Assembly: GCF_026624755.1 (NCBI RefSeq)
Contig: NZ_JAPMXC010000001.1
Coordinates: forward strand, 744,001 to 808,000
Direction: 5' to 3'
Length of the DNA: 64,000 bases
Origin: Robbsia betulipollinis
GTDB taxonomy: Bacteria > Pseudomonadota > Gammaproteobacteria > Burkholderiales > Burkholderiaceae
The notes under the pieces are model-generated. The model did not search any database, was not told the DNA's origin, and saw nothing but the letters and a program-made list of their open reading frames with translations. Of this stretch, positions 30,718-41,736 are shown one piece after another; position 1 is the first letter of the stretch; each line of letters begins with the position of its first letter. The position numbers and the translations under genes are program-made.

Positions 30718-31818
30718 CTACTGCTCTGCTTTTGGGCCCGCTTGCAGCGCCGCGACGGCCGCTTCCAGTTGCTTGACGCGGTCGCGCATCTTGTCGAGAT
30801 TGCGCATGACCGCTGCGTTTTTGTTCCAGTCCGCGTTCTCGATCGCCGGGAAGGCGCTGGTGTAGACACCCGCGCGCGGGAGCGATTTCGAGACGCCGGA
30901 TTTGGCCGTGACGATGACCCGGTCGCCCAGCGTCACGTGCCCGGCGATGCCCACCGCCCCGCCGATCATGCAGTGCCGGCCGATCACCGTGCTGCCGGCG
31001 ATGCCCGCGCAGGCGGCAATCACCGTGTAGGCGCCGATCCGGCAGTTGTGCGCGATCTGCACCAGATTGTCGATTTTCACCGCATGCTCGACCACCGTAT
31101 CGGCCATCGCGCCGCGATCGATCGTCGTGTTCGCGCCAATTTCCACGTCGTCGCCGATGCGCACGCCGCCGACCTGCGGAATCTTGACCCACTCGCCCTC
31201 GACATCGGGCCGCGTGTCGTCGGCGAAGTCCGGGGCGAAGCCGAAGCCGTCGCCGCCGATCACCGCGCCCGAATGCACGATGACGCGCGCGCCGATGACA
31301 CAGCCGTGATAGACCGTGACGTTCGGGTAGAGCCGCGTGCCGTCACCGAGCCGCGTGCCGCGTCCCACCACCGTGTTCGCGTCGATCCGCACGCGTTCGC
31401 CGATCACCGCCCCGGCCTCGATCACGACATGCGCGCCCACCGTTGCGCTGGCGGCCACCGTCGCCGCCGGATCGACCTGGGCACTGGGATGCACGCAGGG
31501 CGGCACCACGGGTTCCGCCGCCGCGACGAAAAACTGCGCGACGCGCGCGAAATACGCATAGGGCTTGGGCGTGACGATCCAGGAGGCCGTGCTCGCGGCC
31601 CGCTCCTCGGGCGACAGGCACGCGAGGTCCGCTGCGCACACCAGCACGGCGCCCGCCGCGCTGAGCGCCACTTGCGACAGATATTTCGGGTTGGCCAGGA
31701 AGGCGAGTTGATGCGCCTGGGCGCGGTCGAGCGGCGCGAGACCGCTGATCGTACGCGCGCCGTCGCCCTGGAGTGTGCCTCCAAAGCGGGCAACCAGCTG
31801 TTGGACGGTAAGTGCCAT
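30718..31818 (-). CDS. lpxD: UDP-3-O-acylglucosamine N-acyltransferase
   Basis: A 366-residue trimeric acyltransferase adding the N-linked hydroxyacyl chain in lipid A synthesis. An N-terminal uridine-binding domain ([25 protein letters not shown]) leads to a long left-handed beta-helix (about residues 110-310) with catalytic His in [12 protein letters not shown]-terminal helix that binds ACP follows. It is nine bases after the skp stop and two before fabZ. Confidence 0.97.
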   Translation of the reverse strand: MALTVQQLVARFGGTLQGDGARTISGLAPLDRAQAHQLAFLANPKYLSQVALSAAGAVLVCAADLACLSPEERAASTASWIVTPKPYAYFARVAQFFVAAAEPVVPPCVHPSAQVDPAATVAASATVGAHVVIEAGAVIGERVRIDANTVVGRGTRLGDGTRLYPNVTVYHGCVIGARVIVHSGAVIGGDGFGFAPDFADDTRPDVEGEWVKIPQVGGVRIGDDVEIGANTTIDRGAMADTVVEHAVKIDNLVQIAHNCRIGAYTVIAACAGIAGSTVIGRHCMIGGAVGIAGHVTLGDRVIVTAKSGVSKSLPRAGVYTSAFPAIENADWNKNAAVMRNLDKMRDRVKQLEAAVAALQAGPKAEQ

Positions 31819-31827
31819 GCTTGATCC

Positions 31828-32382
31828 TCAGTTGCCGGATGTCGCCAGGAGCTTGAGGACCTTGTCGGTAATGTCGATACGCGGGTTGACGTACACCGCT
31901 TCCTGGACGATCAGATCGTATTTGTTCTGCTCGGCGATCTGCCGAATCGCACGATTGGCCCGGTCGAGCACCGACTGCAGCTCCTCGTTGCGACGCTGGT
32001 TGAAATCCTCGCCGAACTCGCGGCGCTTGCGCTGCAGGTCCAGATCCATCTGCGAGAGCAGCAGCTGTTGCTTCGAACGTTCGGCGTCGCTCATCGACGC
32101 GCCGTCGCGGTCCATCTTCTCGGACAGCGCGCGCAGCTTCGCCGTGCCGTTGTCGATATCCGCCTTGCGCTTCGCGAATTCCTGCTCGATGCGGGCCATC
32201 GCGACCTTCGCCGGTGCCGACTCGCGCAGGATCCGATCGGAATTGACCGCGGCGATATGCTCCTGGGCATGCGCCAAGGGTGCGGCCAACCACAGCCCCA
32301 GCAGCAGACATGCCGCCGCGCTGGTCGTTCTGCCAACCTTCGCGTGCGGCATGGGAAATCGAATCAATTTACAGGTCACCAA
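31828..32382 (-). CDS. skp: OmpH/Skp family periplasmic chaperone
   Basis: A 184-residue periplasmic chaperone that holds unfolded outer-membrane proteins on their way to BamA. A signal peptide with core AACLLLGLWLAAPLAHA ends near residue 39. The mature part is a coiled-coil tentacle (SDAERSKQQLLLSQMDLDLQRKR) capped by a beta-strand (IDITDKVLKLL). The start is unclear: AGAGGAC lies five bases before a TTG at 32382 and eight before a GTG at 32379, while the first ATG (32352) has no ribosome site. It lies between bamA and lpxD, its usual place. Confidence 0.93.
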   Translation of the reverse strand: MVTCKLIRFPMPHAKVGRTTSAAACLLLGLWLAAPLAHAQEHIAAVNSDRILRESAPAKVAMARIEQEFAKRKADIDNGTAKLRALSEKMDRDGASMSDAERSKQQLLLSQMDLDLQRKRREFGEDFNQRRNEELQSVLDRANRAIRQIAEQNKYDLIVQEAVYVNPRIDITDKVLKLLATSGN

Positions 32383-32440
32383 GCAAGTCCTCTCTCATGC
32401 CAGGCATGCGGGCGACGCAAAGCGCACCCGCATGCCGCGA

Positions 32441-34741
32441 TCAAAATGCCGTGCCGATCTGGAACTGGAATTTCTGATACTTGTCGCCTTCCTTCTTGAC
32501 CAGGGGGAAACCCAGACTGATCTTCAACGGGCCGATCGGCGAAATCCAGGCCAGACCGAGACCATAGCCGTAGCGCAGATCGCCGAAGTTGATGTTCTGC
32601 GAATCGCCCCAGACGTTACCCGCATCCATGAAGGTAAAGACGCGCAGCGTGCGGTCGTAACCGGTGCCGGGCAAGGGGAAGGTCAGCTCGACGTTGCCGA
32701 CGAGCAGCTTCGCACCGCCGATCGGATCGCCGGTCGACGCGTCGCGCGGACCCAGCGAACTCGGCTCGTAGCCCCGCACCGAGCCGATACCGCCGGCGAA
32801 GTAGTTCTCGAAAATCGGATAGGGATCGCCGCCCAGACCCTTGCCATAGCCGAACTGCCCGTTCAGGCCCAACACGAAGCCGCGCGCGAACGAATAGTAG
32901 TATTGCTGCTGCAAGTCCAGCTTCAGGTACTTGCTGCTGCCCAGCGGCGTGCCGATTTCGAGATTCGCGCGCGTATAGTAGCCCCGGCTGGGGATCAGCG
33001 CGCTGTCGCGGCTGTCACGGGACCAGCCCACGGTTACCGGCACGACGTTGGAGATGCGGCCGAAGCTGGCGACATAATCCTTGTACGCCGTCGGGGTCGC
33101 GGAGTCGACGTCCAGCCGGTACTGCTTGAAGCCGATGCCGAAGAACACGGTGTCGAGTTCGGAGAACGGTATGCCGAACTTCAGGTCGGCGCCGGCGGTG
33201 ATGATCCGGAAGCTGCTGCTGGTCGAGTAATACAGCGGCTCCGACGTCTGGTAGTAGACGCTGGTGATCCGGCTGATGCCGTCGACGGTGAAATACGGAT
33301 CGGTCTGGGTGACGTTCAACGTCCGGTAGTAGCTCGACGTGTTGACGTTCACCGCCAGGCTGGTGCCCGAGCCGAAGACGTTGTCCTGCGTCACGCCGGC
33401 CGACAGCACGACCTTGTCGCTCGACGAGAAGCCCGCGCCCAGCGTGATCGCGCCGGTCGGCTTTTCCTTCACCGCGACATCGACGTCGACCTGGTCGGTC
33501 GTGCCGGTCACGGGCGTCGTCGTCACATTCACGTCGGTGAAATAGCCGAGGCGGTTGATCCGGTCCTGCGACAGTTTCAGGCGGCTGCTGTCGAACCACG
33601 ACGATTCGAACTGTCGCATTTCGCGACGCACGACTTCGTCGCGCGTGCGGCTGTTGCCGGTGATGTTGACGTGCCGCACGTAGACGCGCCGGCCGGTCTC
33701 GACCTGCAGATTCAGCGCCACCGTGTGGTTCTGCTGGTTGATCTGCGGCTGCGCGTTGACGTTGGCGAACGCGTAACCGTATTGGCCGAGCTTGTCGACG
33801 ATCGCCTTGGTCGAGTCCTGCAGCTTCGACGCCGAGAAGCGGTCCCCCGCCTTCAGCTTCACCAGCTTTTCGAGTTCGGCCTTCTTGTCGAGCAGCTCCC
33901 CGGTGAGTTGCACGGCCGATACCTGGTAAGGTTCGCCCTCGTGCACGCTCAGCGTCAGGTACATGTCCTTCTTGTCGGGCGAGATCGACGCCTGGGTCGA
34001 CTCGATGCTGAATTCGAGATAGCCGCGATCCAGATAATACGAGCGCACGTGCTCGAGATCGGTCGTGAGCTTGTCCTTCGCGTACAGATCGTTCTTCGTG
34101 TACCAGGAGAACCAGTTCGGCGTCGACAGCTGCATCTCGTCGCGCAGCGTGCTCGACTTGAAGGCCTTGTTGCCGATGAAGTTGACCTGACGGATCTTCG
34201 CGCTCGGCCCCTCGATCACCGAGAACAGGATCGCGACGCGGTTGCGGTCGACCGGCGTGACGGTGGTGGTCACTTCCGCTGCGTAATAGCCGCGCGTCAG
34301 GTACTGACGCTTGAGCTCCTGCTCGGCCTTGTCGGCCAGCGCCTTGTCGAAATACCGCCCTTGCGACAGGCCGCTCGAACGCAGCGCCTTCGCCAGCGTG
34401 TCCTTGTCGAACTCCTTGGTACCGGAGAAATCCACCGAGGCGATCGACGGCCGCTCGGCCACCTGCACGATCACGACCTGGTTCTGCACGGACACGCGAA
34501 CATCGTTGAAAAAGCCGGTCGCGTACAGCGCGCGGATCGCCTGCGATGCTTTTTCATCGGTGAAGGTGTCACCCTTCTTGATCGGGAGGTAGGCGAAGAC
34601 CGTACCGGCTTCGACGCGCTGCAACCCTTCGAGTCGAATATCCTGGACGACAAATGGCGCCGCCGCGTGGGCCATGAGGCTGTGCGCTGCAAATACGGCG
34701 GCCGCGACCGACTTCGGCACGAGGTGATGAGATTTCAACAA
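32441..34741 (-). CDS. bamA: Outer membrane assembly factor BamA
   Basis: A 766-residue Omp85 protein that inserts beta-barrels into the outer membrane. A signal peptide (cleavage after AHA near residue 26) precedes five POTRA domains (about 28-425) and the 16-strand barrel. Markers are FVVQDIRLEGLQRVEAGTVF in POTRA1, the VRGYEPSSLGPRD L6 loop motif with its Arg, and a C-terminal Phe. The start codon appears to be TTG, with GGGAGA five bases upstream. It follows rseP by 64 bases and precedes skp. Confidence 0.97.
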   Translation of the reverse strand: MLKSHHLVPKSVAAAVFAAHSLMAHAAAPFVVQDIRLEGLQRVEAGTVFAYLPIKKGDTFTDEKASQAIRALYATGFFNDVRVSVQNQVVIVQVAERPSIASVDFSGTKEFDKDTLAKALRSSGLSQGRYFDKALADKAEQELKRQYLTRGYYAAEVTTTVTPVDRNRVAILFSVIEGPSAKIRQVNFIGNKAFKSSTLRDEMQLSTPNWFSWYTKNDLYAKDKLTTDLEHVRSYYLDRGYLEFSIESTQASISPDKKDMYLTLSVHEGEPYQVSAVQLTGELLDKKAELEKLVKLKAGDRFSASKLQDSTKAIVDKLGQYGYAFANVNAQPQINQQNHTVALNLQVETGRRVYVRHVNITGNSRTRDEVVRREMRQFESSWFDSSRLKLSQDRINRLGYFTDVNVTTTPVTGTTDQVDVDVAVKEKPTGAITLGAGFSSSDKVVLSAGVTQDNVFGSGTSLAVNVNTSSYYRTLNVTQTDPYFTVDGISRITSVYYQTSEPLYYSTSSSFRIITAGADLKFGIPFSELDTVFFGIGFKQYRLDVDSATPTAYKDYVASFGRISNVVPVTVGWSRDSRDSALIPSRGYYTRANLEIGTPLGSSKYLKLDLQQQYYYSFARGFVLGLNGQFGYGKGLGGDPYPIFENYFAGGIGSVRGYEPSSLGPRDASTGDPIGGAKLLVGNVELTFPLPGTGYDRTLRVFTFMDAGNVWGDSQNINFGDLRYGYGLGLAWISPIGPLKISLGFPLVKKEGDKYQKFQFQIGTAF

Positions 34742-34805
34742 CTTATCTCCCGATTCAATGGAAGTATTGCGCCGCGACCAGGAATGTCGTCGGCCGAAAA
34801 TGAGG

Positions 34806-36305
34806 TCAGAGATGACTCAGCCGTGTCAGGTCGTTGAACAGGGCAACGACGGATAACGCGACGATGCAAAACAAACCGGCACGTTGCAAGATGGATTGCC
34901 AGCGCTCGGATGGCGCGCGGCCCGTCACGGCTTCGACCGCATAATATAACAAATGCCCCCCGTCCAACACGGGAATTGGCAGCAAGTTCAACACGCCCAG
35001 GCTGATGCTGATCAGCGCCATGAAGGAAAGAAAGGCCAACAGGCCCATCCTGGCGCTCTTTCCGGCGTAGTCGGCGATCGTGACCGGTCCGCTCAAATTC
35101 TTCAGCGACGCGGCGCCGGTCAGCATCCTGCCGAACATGCGGAACGAATCCGCGGCGACGTCCCATGTGCGTCGTGCGCCCATCCCCAGTGCGTCCAGCG
35201 GCCCGTAGGCGATGCTGACCATCGGCAGACGCGTGCCGAGCCCGGCGCCGATGCGCCCGATGGGCTGGCCGGACTGCGGATCGGCGACCACCGCAGGTAC
35301 CAGTACGAGCGCCTGTGCCCGGCCGGCGCGCTCGATGCCCAGACGCACGTCGCGACCGCCGTTTGCGCGCATGAGCGCCACCAGGGCGCCCGCATCGGTG
35401 ACCGGCGCGCCGTTGACCTGCCGCACCGTGTCGCCCACGCGCAGGCCTGCGCGCGCCGCCGGGCTGCCCGCTTCGACCGAGGCGACCTCCGGCGCGCTGC
35501 CGCCGGGCAGCAGGCCCAGGCGCTGCACGAGCGCGGCGCCCGCGCCGTCTGCGTCGTCGCGCGCCGCGTCCTGCGCTGCCGCTCCCGATGCATTCTCCGG
35601 CACGCCGCTGGTGCGGGACAACGTCAGCGGGTAATCGCTGCGCGCGCCGTCCCGCGTCGCGATCACCGTCAGCGCACGCTCCCGCGTGGCGGCGACGCCC
35701 AGGCGCCGTTGCAGCTCCGGCCAGGAGCGTATGGCCTCGATGCGGCCGTCGTCGGCGTGGCGCAGCGCGACGACGGTTTCGCCGCCGCTCAAGCCGGCGC
35801 GCGCCGCGGCGCTCGCCACGGGTGGCGTGCCGATCAGCGCGACCGGCTCCGGCAGGCCGTGCAGATACAGGACCGTGAAAAGCAGGATGGCCAGCAGAAA
35901 GTTCGCCACGGGTCCCGCCGCGACGATCGCGAAGCGTTTCGCCAGCGATTGCCGGTTGAATGCGTGCGGTAGGTCGCGCGGATCGATGGCCGCGTCCTGC
36001 CGCGCCCCGGCGGCGAAACCGGGCGCCGGATCGGCCGCGGCGTTCGCGCTCCCCGCGGCGTCCGTCATGCCCGCGGCATCGCGTTCATCCAGCATCTTGA
36101 CGTAGCCGCCCAGCGGCAGCCAGCCTACCGACCACTGCGTGCCATTGCGCGCGACATGCTGGAAAACGGGCCGCCCGAAGCCGATCGAGAAGCGCAGGAC
36201 CTTGACGCCGGCCAGACGCGCGATGGTGAAATGGCCCATTTCGTGCACCACCACCAGGATGCCGAGCGCGACGATGAAACCCAGTACCGCGGTGATCAGT
36301 TCCAT
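34806..36305 (-). CDS. rseP: RseP site-2 zinc metalloprotease
   Basis: A 499-residue inner-membrane protease that cuts anti-sigma factors and leftover signal peptides within the membrane. The zinc motif HEMGH is at 21-25, and the third ligand is in NLLPIPVLDGGHLL near the C-terminus. Two PDZ domains fall between (PPVASAAARAGLSGGETVVAL and EAGSPAARAGLRVGDTV). Four membrane helices are seen. It is about 50 residues longer than the E. coli enzyme, partly from an Ala-rich insert at about 83-112. It lies between dxr and bamA, fitting a role in envelope stress. Confidence 0.95.
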   Translation of the reverse strand: MELITAVLGFIVALGILVVVHEMGHFTIARLAGVKVLRFSIGFGRPVFQHVARNGTQWSVGWLPLGGYVKMLDERDAAGMTDAAGSANAAADPAPGFAAGARQDAAIDPRDLPHAFNRQSLAKRFAIVAAGPVANFLLAILLFTVLYLHGLPEPVALIGTPPVASAAARAGLSGGETVVALRHADDGRIEAIRSWPELQRRLGVAATRERALTVIATRDGARSDYPLTLSRTSGVPENASGAAAQDAARDDADGAGAALVQRLGLLPGGSAPEVASVEAGSPAARAGLRVGDTVRQVNGAPVTDAGALVALMRANGGRDVRLGIERAGRAQALVLVPAVVADPQSGQPIGRIGAGLGTRLPMVSIAYGPLDALGMGARRTWDVAADSFRMFGRMLTGAASLKNLSGPVTIADYAGKSARMGLLAFLSFMALISISLGVLNLLPIPVLDGGHLLYYAVEAVTGRAPSERWQSILQRAGLFCIVALSVVALFNDLTRLSHL

Positions 36306-36343
36306 TTACACGCTCCACGCCCGCTTCGGGTCCGCCATCCTGG

Positions 36344-37540
36344 TCAGCCGCCCTGCCGGGCGTGCCGTTCGAGTTCCTGCGTCGCGAGACGGCGCGCGGT
36401 CCCGTCAGCCGCCAGCACGTCGTCCAGCGTCGCCGCCGCGCCGTGCGGCATCGCCGACAGTACCGCGTCGACGATCGCTGCGATCGCCGCGAAGCCGATC
36501 CGGCGCGACAGAAACGCGTCGACCGCGATTTCGTTCGCCGCGTTCAGCGCCGCGCTCGCGGTGCCACCCTGTTCCAGCGCCGCGAACGCGAGCCCCAGGC
36601 AGGGGAAGCGCGCCGCGTCCGGTTTTTCGAACGTGAGCGTCGCGATGGCGGCGAGATCGAGCGGCGCGACGCCGGACACGATCCGCTCCGGGTAGGCCAG
36701 CGCATGCGCGATCGGCGTGCGCATGTCGGGGTTGCCGAGCTGCGCGAGCACCGAGCCGTCGGCGTAGGCGACCATCGAATGGATGACGCTCTGCGGGTGG
36801 ATCAGCACCTCGATGCGCGACGCCGGCAGCCCGAACAGCCAGTGCGCCTCGATGACCTCGAGGCCCTTGTTCATCATCGTCGCCGAATCGACCGAAATCT
36901 TGCGGCCCATCACCCAGTTCGGATGGGCGCAGGCTTCGTCGGGCGTGACGTCGGCCAGCGTCGCGGGGTCGCGGGTGCGAAACGGACCGCCCGACGCGGT
37001 CAGGATGATGCGCTCCACGCCCGCGTGCGGCGTGTGTTGGGGCCCGGCCTGCAGCGGCAGGCACTGATAGATCGCATTGTGTTCGCTGTCGAGCGGCAGC
37101 AGCACCGCGCCGCTATCGCGCACCGCGGCGATGAACAACGCGCCCGACATGACGAGCGCTTCCTTGTTGGCCAGCAGGATGCGCTTGCCCGCGCGTGCGG
37201 CGGCCAGCGCGCTCGGCAGCCCGGCCGCGCCCACCACGGCGGCGACCACCGCGTCGCACGCGTCGGCCGCGGCGATGCGCTCGAGCGCTGCGGGACCATG
37301 CTCGACCTGCGTCGCGATGCCTTCGGCCCGCAGGCGGTGTTCGAGCAGCCGCGCCGTTTCGGCGGAACCCGTCACCGCGACGGCGGGACGGAAGCGCGCG
37401 CACTGCTCGGCGAGTTTTTCCCAGTTACGGTGCGCGGAGAGCGCATGCAGCGAAAAGCGGTCGGGATGACGCCCGATCACGTCGAGCGTGCTGTGGCCGA
37501 TCGAACCCGTCGAACCGAGCAGCGTAATTCGTTGTTTCAT
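36344..37540 (-). CDS. dxr: 1-deoxy-D-xylulose 5-phosphate reductoisomerase
   Basis: A 398-residue NADPH enzyme making methylerythritol phosphate, the committed step of isoprenoid synthesis that feeds UppS nearby. It starts [20 protein letters not shown] with the nucleotide loop, then has [55 protein letters not shown] and [11 protein letters not shown]. The ATG at 37540 is the conserved start, though the frame is open to 37591. It lies 60 bases after the cdsA stop. Confidence 0.96.
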   Translation of the reverse strand: MKQRITLLGSTGSIGHSTLDVIGRHPDRFSLHALSAHRNWEKLAEQCARFRPAVAVTGSAETARLLEHRLRAEGIATQVEHGPAALERIAAADACDAVVAAVVGAAGLPSALAAARAGKRILLANKEALVMSGALFIAAVRDSGAVLLPLDSEHNAIYQCLPLQAGPQHTPHAGVERIILTASGGPFRTRDPATLADVTPDEACAHPNWVMGRKISVDSATMMNKGLEVIEAHWLFGLPASRIEVLIHPQSVIHSMVAYADGSVLAQLGNPDMRTPIAHALAYPERIVSGVAPLDLAAIATLTFEKPDAARFPCLGLAFAALEQGGTASAALNAANEIAVDAFLSRRIGFAAIAAIVDAVLSAMPHGAAATLDDVLAADGTARRLATQELERHARQGG

Positions 37541-37600
37541 AAAGAGCGCAGACCTCAGAGAACCCGGCAACGACGTCGGGCGGCGCAGCACGCCCGGGCG

Positions 37601-38422
37601 TCAGGAAAGAAACCACATGGCGATGGGCAGCACCGGCAGCAAGGCATCGACCCGGTCGAGCACGCCGCCGTGTCCGGGCAACAGCGCGCTGGAATCCTTC
37701 ACACCCGCCTGACGCTTGAGCAACGACTCGAACAGGTCGCCAAGGACGCTGAACACCACGAGCACCAGCACGCAGACCATCGCGCGCGGCACGCCGAAGC
37801 GCGCCGCGTACGCGGTGAAGAGCGTCGGCGCGGCGAACTGCGTGGCAATGCCCACGGCCGCCAGCACCAGTACCAGGATCGCGCCGCCGATCGCACCCTC
37901 CCAGCTCTTGCCGGGGCTGATCGTCACCGCCAGCTTGCGGCGGCCGAACTGCCGTCCGGTGAAATAGGCGCCAATGTCCGCGACCCAGACGACCAGCAGC
38001 AGCGACAGCACGAAACCGACGCCGCGCATGCGGGCGTCCACCAGTGCGTGGCCGCTTGCCAGCAACAGGACGATGCCCGCCACCAGCATGAACACGCGCC
38101 ACGCGCCGGCGGCCAGCACCGGGCGGCGCACGAATGCATAGGGCACCACCAGCAGCCAGAACAACCCGGCCGCCTTGTACAGGCCCACCGGCTCGCCGCC
38201 CTGCGTGGCCGTCGTCAGGCTGGCCAGCATGGCCAGCGCGGCGAGCACCGCGTAGAACACCGGCACGTAGTCCTTGAACTTCAACAGGCGCGCCCACTCC
38301 CACGCGGCAAACACCAGCACGATGCCGATCAGCGCGCGAAACAGGCCGATCGGCGCAAACAGGGTGACCGGAACGAACACCGCCAACAGAACGATGGCGG
38401 TGAGCAGGCGTGCTTTCAGCAT
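37601..38422 (-). CDS. cdsA: Phosphatidate cytidylyltransferase
   Basis: A 273-residue polytopic inner-membrane enzyme making CDP-diacylglycerol from CTP and phosphatidic acid. It has about eight membrane helices, [20 protein letters not shown] with its metal-binding Asp, the [12 protein letters not shown] motif and the C-terminal signature [31 protein letters not shown] (shown here as one motif split at the DSS). It overlaps the uppS stop by seven bases, so the two are coupled. Confidence 0.96.
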   Translation of the reverse strand: MLKARLLTAIVLLAVFVPVTLFAPIGLFRALIGIVLVFAAWEWARLLKFKDYVPVFYAVLAALAMLASLTTATQGGEPVGLYKAAGLFWLLVVPYAFVRRPVLAAGAWRVFMLVAGIVLLLASGHALVDARMRGVGFVLSLLLVVWVADIGAYFTGRQFGRRKLAVTISPGKSWEGAIGGAILVLVLAAVGIATQFAAPTLFTAYAARFGVPRAMVCVLVLVVFSVLGDLFESLLKRQAGVKDSSALLPGHGGVLDRVDALLPVLPIAMWFLS

Positions 38423-39204
38423 GATTGGGAACCCGTGGACGTCGCCGCTTCGGCGCCGGAAATCTGCGCGCTGGTCCGCCCGAAACGGCGTTCCCGCCGC
38501 TGGTACGATGCGATGGCCGCGTCGAGCGCCGCTTCGTTGAAGTCGGGCCAGAACATGTCGGTGAAGTACAGTTCCGTATAGGCGAGCTGCCAGAGCAGAA
38601 AATTGCTCACGCGCTGCTCCCCGCCGGTGCGGATGAACAGATCCGGTTCCGGCGCATAGGCCATCGACAGGTGCGCTTCGACGAGCGCCTCGTCGATCAC
38701 GGGTACCGCGCCGCTCGCCACGGCCTTCTCGGCGATTTGCTGCATCGCCTGCATGATGTCCCAGCGCCCGCCGTAATTCGCGGCAATCGTCAGGGTCAGC
38801 TTGGTGTTCTGCGCGGTCTTCAGTTCGGCACGGTTAGCGAGGTCGCGGATGCGCGGCTCGAACTGCGAGAGATCGCCGACGATGCGCAGACGGATGCCGT
38901 TCGCGTGCATGCGCGCGACTTCCCGCTCGAGCACGGCGATGAAAAGCCGCATCAGGAAGGACACCTCATCCTTCGGGCGACGCCAGTTTTCCGAACTGAA
39001 GGCGAACAGGGTCACGAACTCGACGCCGCGATCGATGCACAGCTCGATGGTCTTGCGTACCGCATCGACGCCCTTGGTGTGGCCGGCGACGCGCGGCAGG
39101 CGGCGCTTTTGCGCCCACCGGCCGTTTCCATCGAGGATGATCGCGATGTGCTGCGGCACCGACGAAGGGTCGGGCACGCGAATGGTTGAGCTCGTATGAG
39201 TCAT
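38416..39204 (-). CDS. uppS: Undecaprenyl diphosphate synthase (cis)
   Basis: A 262-residue cis-prenyltransferase that extends farnesyl diphosphate to the C55 lipid carrier for peptidoglycan and O antigen. The catalytic D25 is in [13 protein letters not shown]. Further blocks are [26 protein letters not shown] and [20 protein letters not shown], then [12 protein letters not shown]. The C-terminus is longer than needed ([18 protein letters not shown]). It follows frr by 31 bases. Confidence 0.96.
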   Translation of the reverse strand: MTHTSSTIRVPDPSSVPQHIAIILDGNGRWAQKRRLPRVAGHTKGVDAVRKTIELCIDRGVEFVTLFAFSSENWRRPKDEVSFLMRLFIAVLEREVARMHANGIRLRIVGDLSQFEPRIRDLANRAELKTAQNTKLTLTIAANYGGRWDIMQAMQQIAEKAVASGAVPVIDEALVEAHLSMAYAPEPDLFIRTGGEQRVSNFLLWQLAYTELYFTDMFWPDFNEAALDAAIASYQRRERRFGRTSAQISGAEAATSTGSQSC

Positions 39205-39235
39205 GGGCGCCAGGGTTATGCAGCGAGCGACGGCT

Positions 39236-39796
39236 TTATACCGTCATGATCTCGCCTTCCTTGATTTGCACGAGCTTGTCGATTTCGGCGACAAAACGGT
39301 CCGTCAGCTTCTGCACGTCGTCCTGCGAACGGCGTTCATCGTCCTCGGAGATATCCTTGTCCTTGACCAGCTTCTTCGCCTGGTCGTTGGCATCGCGGCG
39401 CAGATTGCGCACGGCCACCTTCGCGGACTCCGCCTCGTTCTTGACGACCTTGACGAGCTCGCGCCGACGCTCCTCGGTCAGCATGGGCATCGGCACGCGG
39501 ATCACGTCGCCCTGCGTCGACGGGTTCAGACCCAGGTCGGAATCGCGGATCGCTTTTTCGACGGGCTGCACCAGCTTCTTTTCCCACGGCTGCACGCCGA
39601 TGGTGCGCGAATCGATCAGCGTCACGTTCGCGACCTGGGAAATGGGCACGTTCGAACCGTAGTAATCGACCTGGATGTGATCGATCAGGCCGGTATGCGC
39701 ACGACCCGTGCGGATCTTGGCCAAGTCGGCCTTGAACGCGTCGATCGTGCGCTGCATCTTCTGATCGACATTGTTCCTGATGTCATTCACTGTCAT
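39236..39796 (-). CDS. frr: Ribosome recycling factor
   Basis: A 186-residue tRNA-shaped protein that splits post-termination ribosomes with EF-G. Its three-helix bundle begins [20 protein letters not shown], followed by the small domain ([15 protein letters not shown]) and the conserved [18 protein letters not shown]. The ATG at 39796 is the conserved MTVNDIR start; an upstream TTG/GTG-opened extension to 39823 is not conserved. A strong hairpin lies in the 107 bases after pyrH. Confidence 0.96.
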   Translation of the reverse strand: MTVNDIRNNVDQKMQRTIDAFKADLAKIRTGRAHTGLIDHIQVDYYGSNVPISQVANVTLIDSRTIGVQPWEKKLVQPVEKAIRDSDLGLNPSTQGDVIRVPMPMLTEERRRELVKVVKNEAESAKVAVRNLRRDANDQAKKLVKDKDISEDDERRSQDDVQKLTDRFVAEIDKLVQIKEGEIMTV

Positions 39797-39849
39797 GAAT
39801 CTTCTCCAAACCAAATCCGCCACGCGATGCGCCTGGGCGGGCTGTCGGG

Positions 39850-39886
39850 GGCGGCGCCGGAAAGCGACGACAGACCCGGCGCCGCC
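39850..39886 (-). promoter_or_regulatory. 11-bp perfect hairpin between pyrH and frr
   Basis: GGCGGCGCCGG and CCGGCGCCGCC pair perfectly around a 15-base loop just after the pyrH stop. No T tract follows on the minus strand, so it is more likely a processing or stability element than a terminator. Confidence 0.6.
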
Positions 39887-39903
39887 TCCGCGCCGCGGGC
39901 AGT

Positions 39904-40617
39904 TTAAACGTGAACCAGCGTACCCTCGTCCTCGCCGAGCACGATCCGGCGCAACGCGCCGGGCTTGACGATCGAGAATACCCGGATGGGCAACTTTTGA
40001 TCACGGCACAGGGCGAACGCGGTGGCGTCCATCACCTGCAGGTTACGGCCGATCGCTTCGTCGAACGAGATCGTCGAGTACCGTACGGCGGTCGGGTCCT
40101 TCTTGGGGTCGGCGGAGTAGACGCCATCGACCTTCGTCGCCTTCAGCACCACCTCGGCGCCGATCTCCGCGCCGCGCAGCGCGGCGGCCGTGTCGGTCGT
40201 GAAGAAGGGATTGCCCGTACCGGCGGCGAAAATGACGACCTTGCCCTCTTCGAGCTGGCGGATCGCGCGCGGACGGATGTACGGCTCGACCACCTGGTCC
40301 ATCCGCAGCGCGGACTGGACGCGGGCGATGATGCCCGCATGGCGCATCGCGTCCTGCAGCGCCAGCGCGTTCATCATCGTGGCGAGCATGCCCATGTAGT
40401 CGGCGGTCGCGCGGTCCATCCCGGCGGCGCCTCCCGCGACACCGCGGAAGATATTGCCGCCGCCGATCACCACGGCGACCTGGATGCCCAGCCCGACGAC
40501 CTCGGCGATGTCCGCGACCATGCGTTCGATGGTGGTGCGATTGATGCCGAAGGCGTCGTCGCCCATCAATGCTTCGCCGGACAGCTTCAATAGAACGCGC
40601 TTATAGGAAGTGGACAT
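39904..40617 (-). CDS. pyrH: UMP kinase
   Basis: A 237-residue hexameric amino-acid-kinase-fold enzyme converting UMP to UDP. Conserved blocks are [71 protein letters not shown] and [10 protein letters not shown]. Length is standard. It is separated from tsf by 207 bases holding a large hairpin, so it may have its own promoter or be attenuated. Confidence 0.97.
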   Translation of the reverse strand: MSTSYKRVLLKLSGEALMGDDAFGINRTTIERMVADIAEVVGLGIQVAVVIGGGNIFRGVAGGAAGMDRATADYMGMLATMMNALALQDAMRHAGIIARVQSALRMDQVVEPYIRPRAIRQLEEGKVVIFAAGTGNPFFTTDTAAALRGAEIGAEVVLKATKVDGVYSADPKKDPTAVRYSTISFDEAIGRNLQVMDATAFALCRDQKLPIRVFSIVKPGALRRIVLGEDEGTLVHV

Positions 40618-40726
40618 GGATGATTTCCTGATAACGCCGGCGTCGGCAACGGTAGAACTGTAGAGAGGAAACCGTTACGGAGCAAGAACGAAGTGCAAGC
40701 GCTTCGTAACTGTCTGCAACGGTCTT

Positions 40727-40770
40727 GCCGCGCTCCCGGCGGCGGATGCCGCCTACCGGGAGCGTGCGGC
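40727..40770 (-). promoter_or_regulatory. Large hairpin between tsf and pyrH
   Basis: GCCGCGCTCCCGG (40727-40739) pairs with CCGGGAGCGTGCGGC (40756-40770), with a nested GGCGG/CCGCC stem. It lies 55 bases after tsf with no T tract on the minus strand, and may set the ratio of tsf to pyrH expression. Confidence 0.55.
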
Positions 40771-40824
40771 GTGAAAAGCGGGGCCGGTTCTGGCGACCGG
40801 CACCCCAGGGTCCGAGGTTTTGCC

Positions 40825-41706
40825 TCAGCCCTGCTTGGCGGCCGCGACCTGCGCCGCCACTTCGGCGGCGAAGTCGTCCGGACGCTTCTCGATGCCCTCG
40901 CCCACCACATACAGGGTGAACGCCGACACCGTGGCGCCCGCGGCCTTCAGCATCTGCTCGATCGTCTGCTTGTCGTTCTTCACGAAGGTCTGGTCGAGCA
41001 ACGAGACTTCCTTCAGGTACTTCTGGACGCTGCCTTCGACCATCTTCGCGACGATCTCGGCCGGCTTGCCCGATTCGGCGGCCTTCTGCTCGGCGATGCT
41101 GCGCTCCTTCGCGATCAGATCGGCGGGCACGTCCTTCGACGACACCGACACCGGCTTCATCGCAGCCACGTGCATCGCGACATCGCGGCCGACCTGGTCT
41201 TCCCCGCCTTCGTACTCGACCAGCACGCCGATGCGCGCGCCGTGCAGGTACGATGCCAGCTTCTTGCTGGTTTCATAGCGCGTGAAACGGCGGATCGTCA
41301 TGTTCTCGCCGATCTTGCCGATCAGCGCGGCGCGCACCGAGTCGACGGTGCCGCTTTCCAGCGGCAGCGCCAGCAGCGCGGCGACGTCGGCGGGATTCTG
41401 CTCGGCGATCATCGTGGCGATCGAACGCGAGAATGCCAGGAAGTCGTCGTTCTTCGCGACGAAGTCGGTTTCGCAGTTCAGCTCGACCAGCACGCCCACG
41501 CCGTTGGCGATGTGCGAGACGACGATGCCTTCGGCGGTGACGCGCGACGAGGCCTTGCTGGCCTTGTTGCCCAGCTTGACGCGCAGCAGTTCTTCCGCGC
41601 GGTCCATGTCGCCTTCGGCCTCGGTCAACGCCTTCTTGCATTCCATCATCGGCGCGTCGGTCTTCGCGCGCAGTGCCGCCACCATGCTTGCAGTAATCGC
41701 TGCCAT
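40825..41706 (-). CDS. tsf: Elongation factor Ts
   Basis: A 293-residue nucleotide exchange factor for EF-Tu. The N-terminal ubiquitin-associated-like domain is [30 protein letters not shown] (residues 1-30, split here for reading as [12 protein letters not shown]). The core has [14 protein letters not shown], and the C-terminal part has [19 protein letters not shown]. It follows rpsB after a true intrinsic terminator, so it is expressed by read-through or from its own start. Confidence 0.97.
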   Translation of the reverse strand: MAAITASMVAALRAKTDAPMMECKKALTEAEGDMDRAEELLRVKLGNKASKASSRVTAEGIVVSHIANGVGVLVELNCETDFVAKNDDFLAFSRSIATMIAEQNPADVAALLALPLESGTVDSVRAALIGKIGENMTIRRFTRYETSKKLASYLHGARIGVLVEYEGGEDQVGRDVAMHVAAMKPVSVSSKDVPADLIAKERSIAEQKAAESGKPAEIVAKMVEGSVQKYLKEVSLLDQTFVKNDKQTIEQMLKAAGATVSAFTLYVVGEGIEKRPDDFAAEVAAQVAAAKQG

Positions 41707-41736
41707 TTCTTGCTCCTTGATTCTTTTGACTGACTC

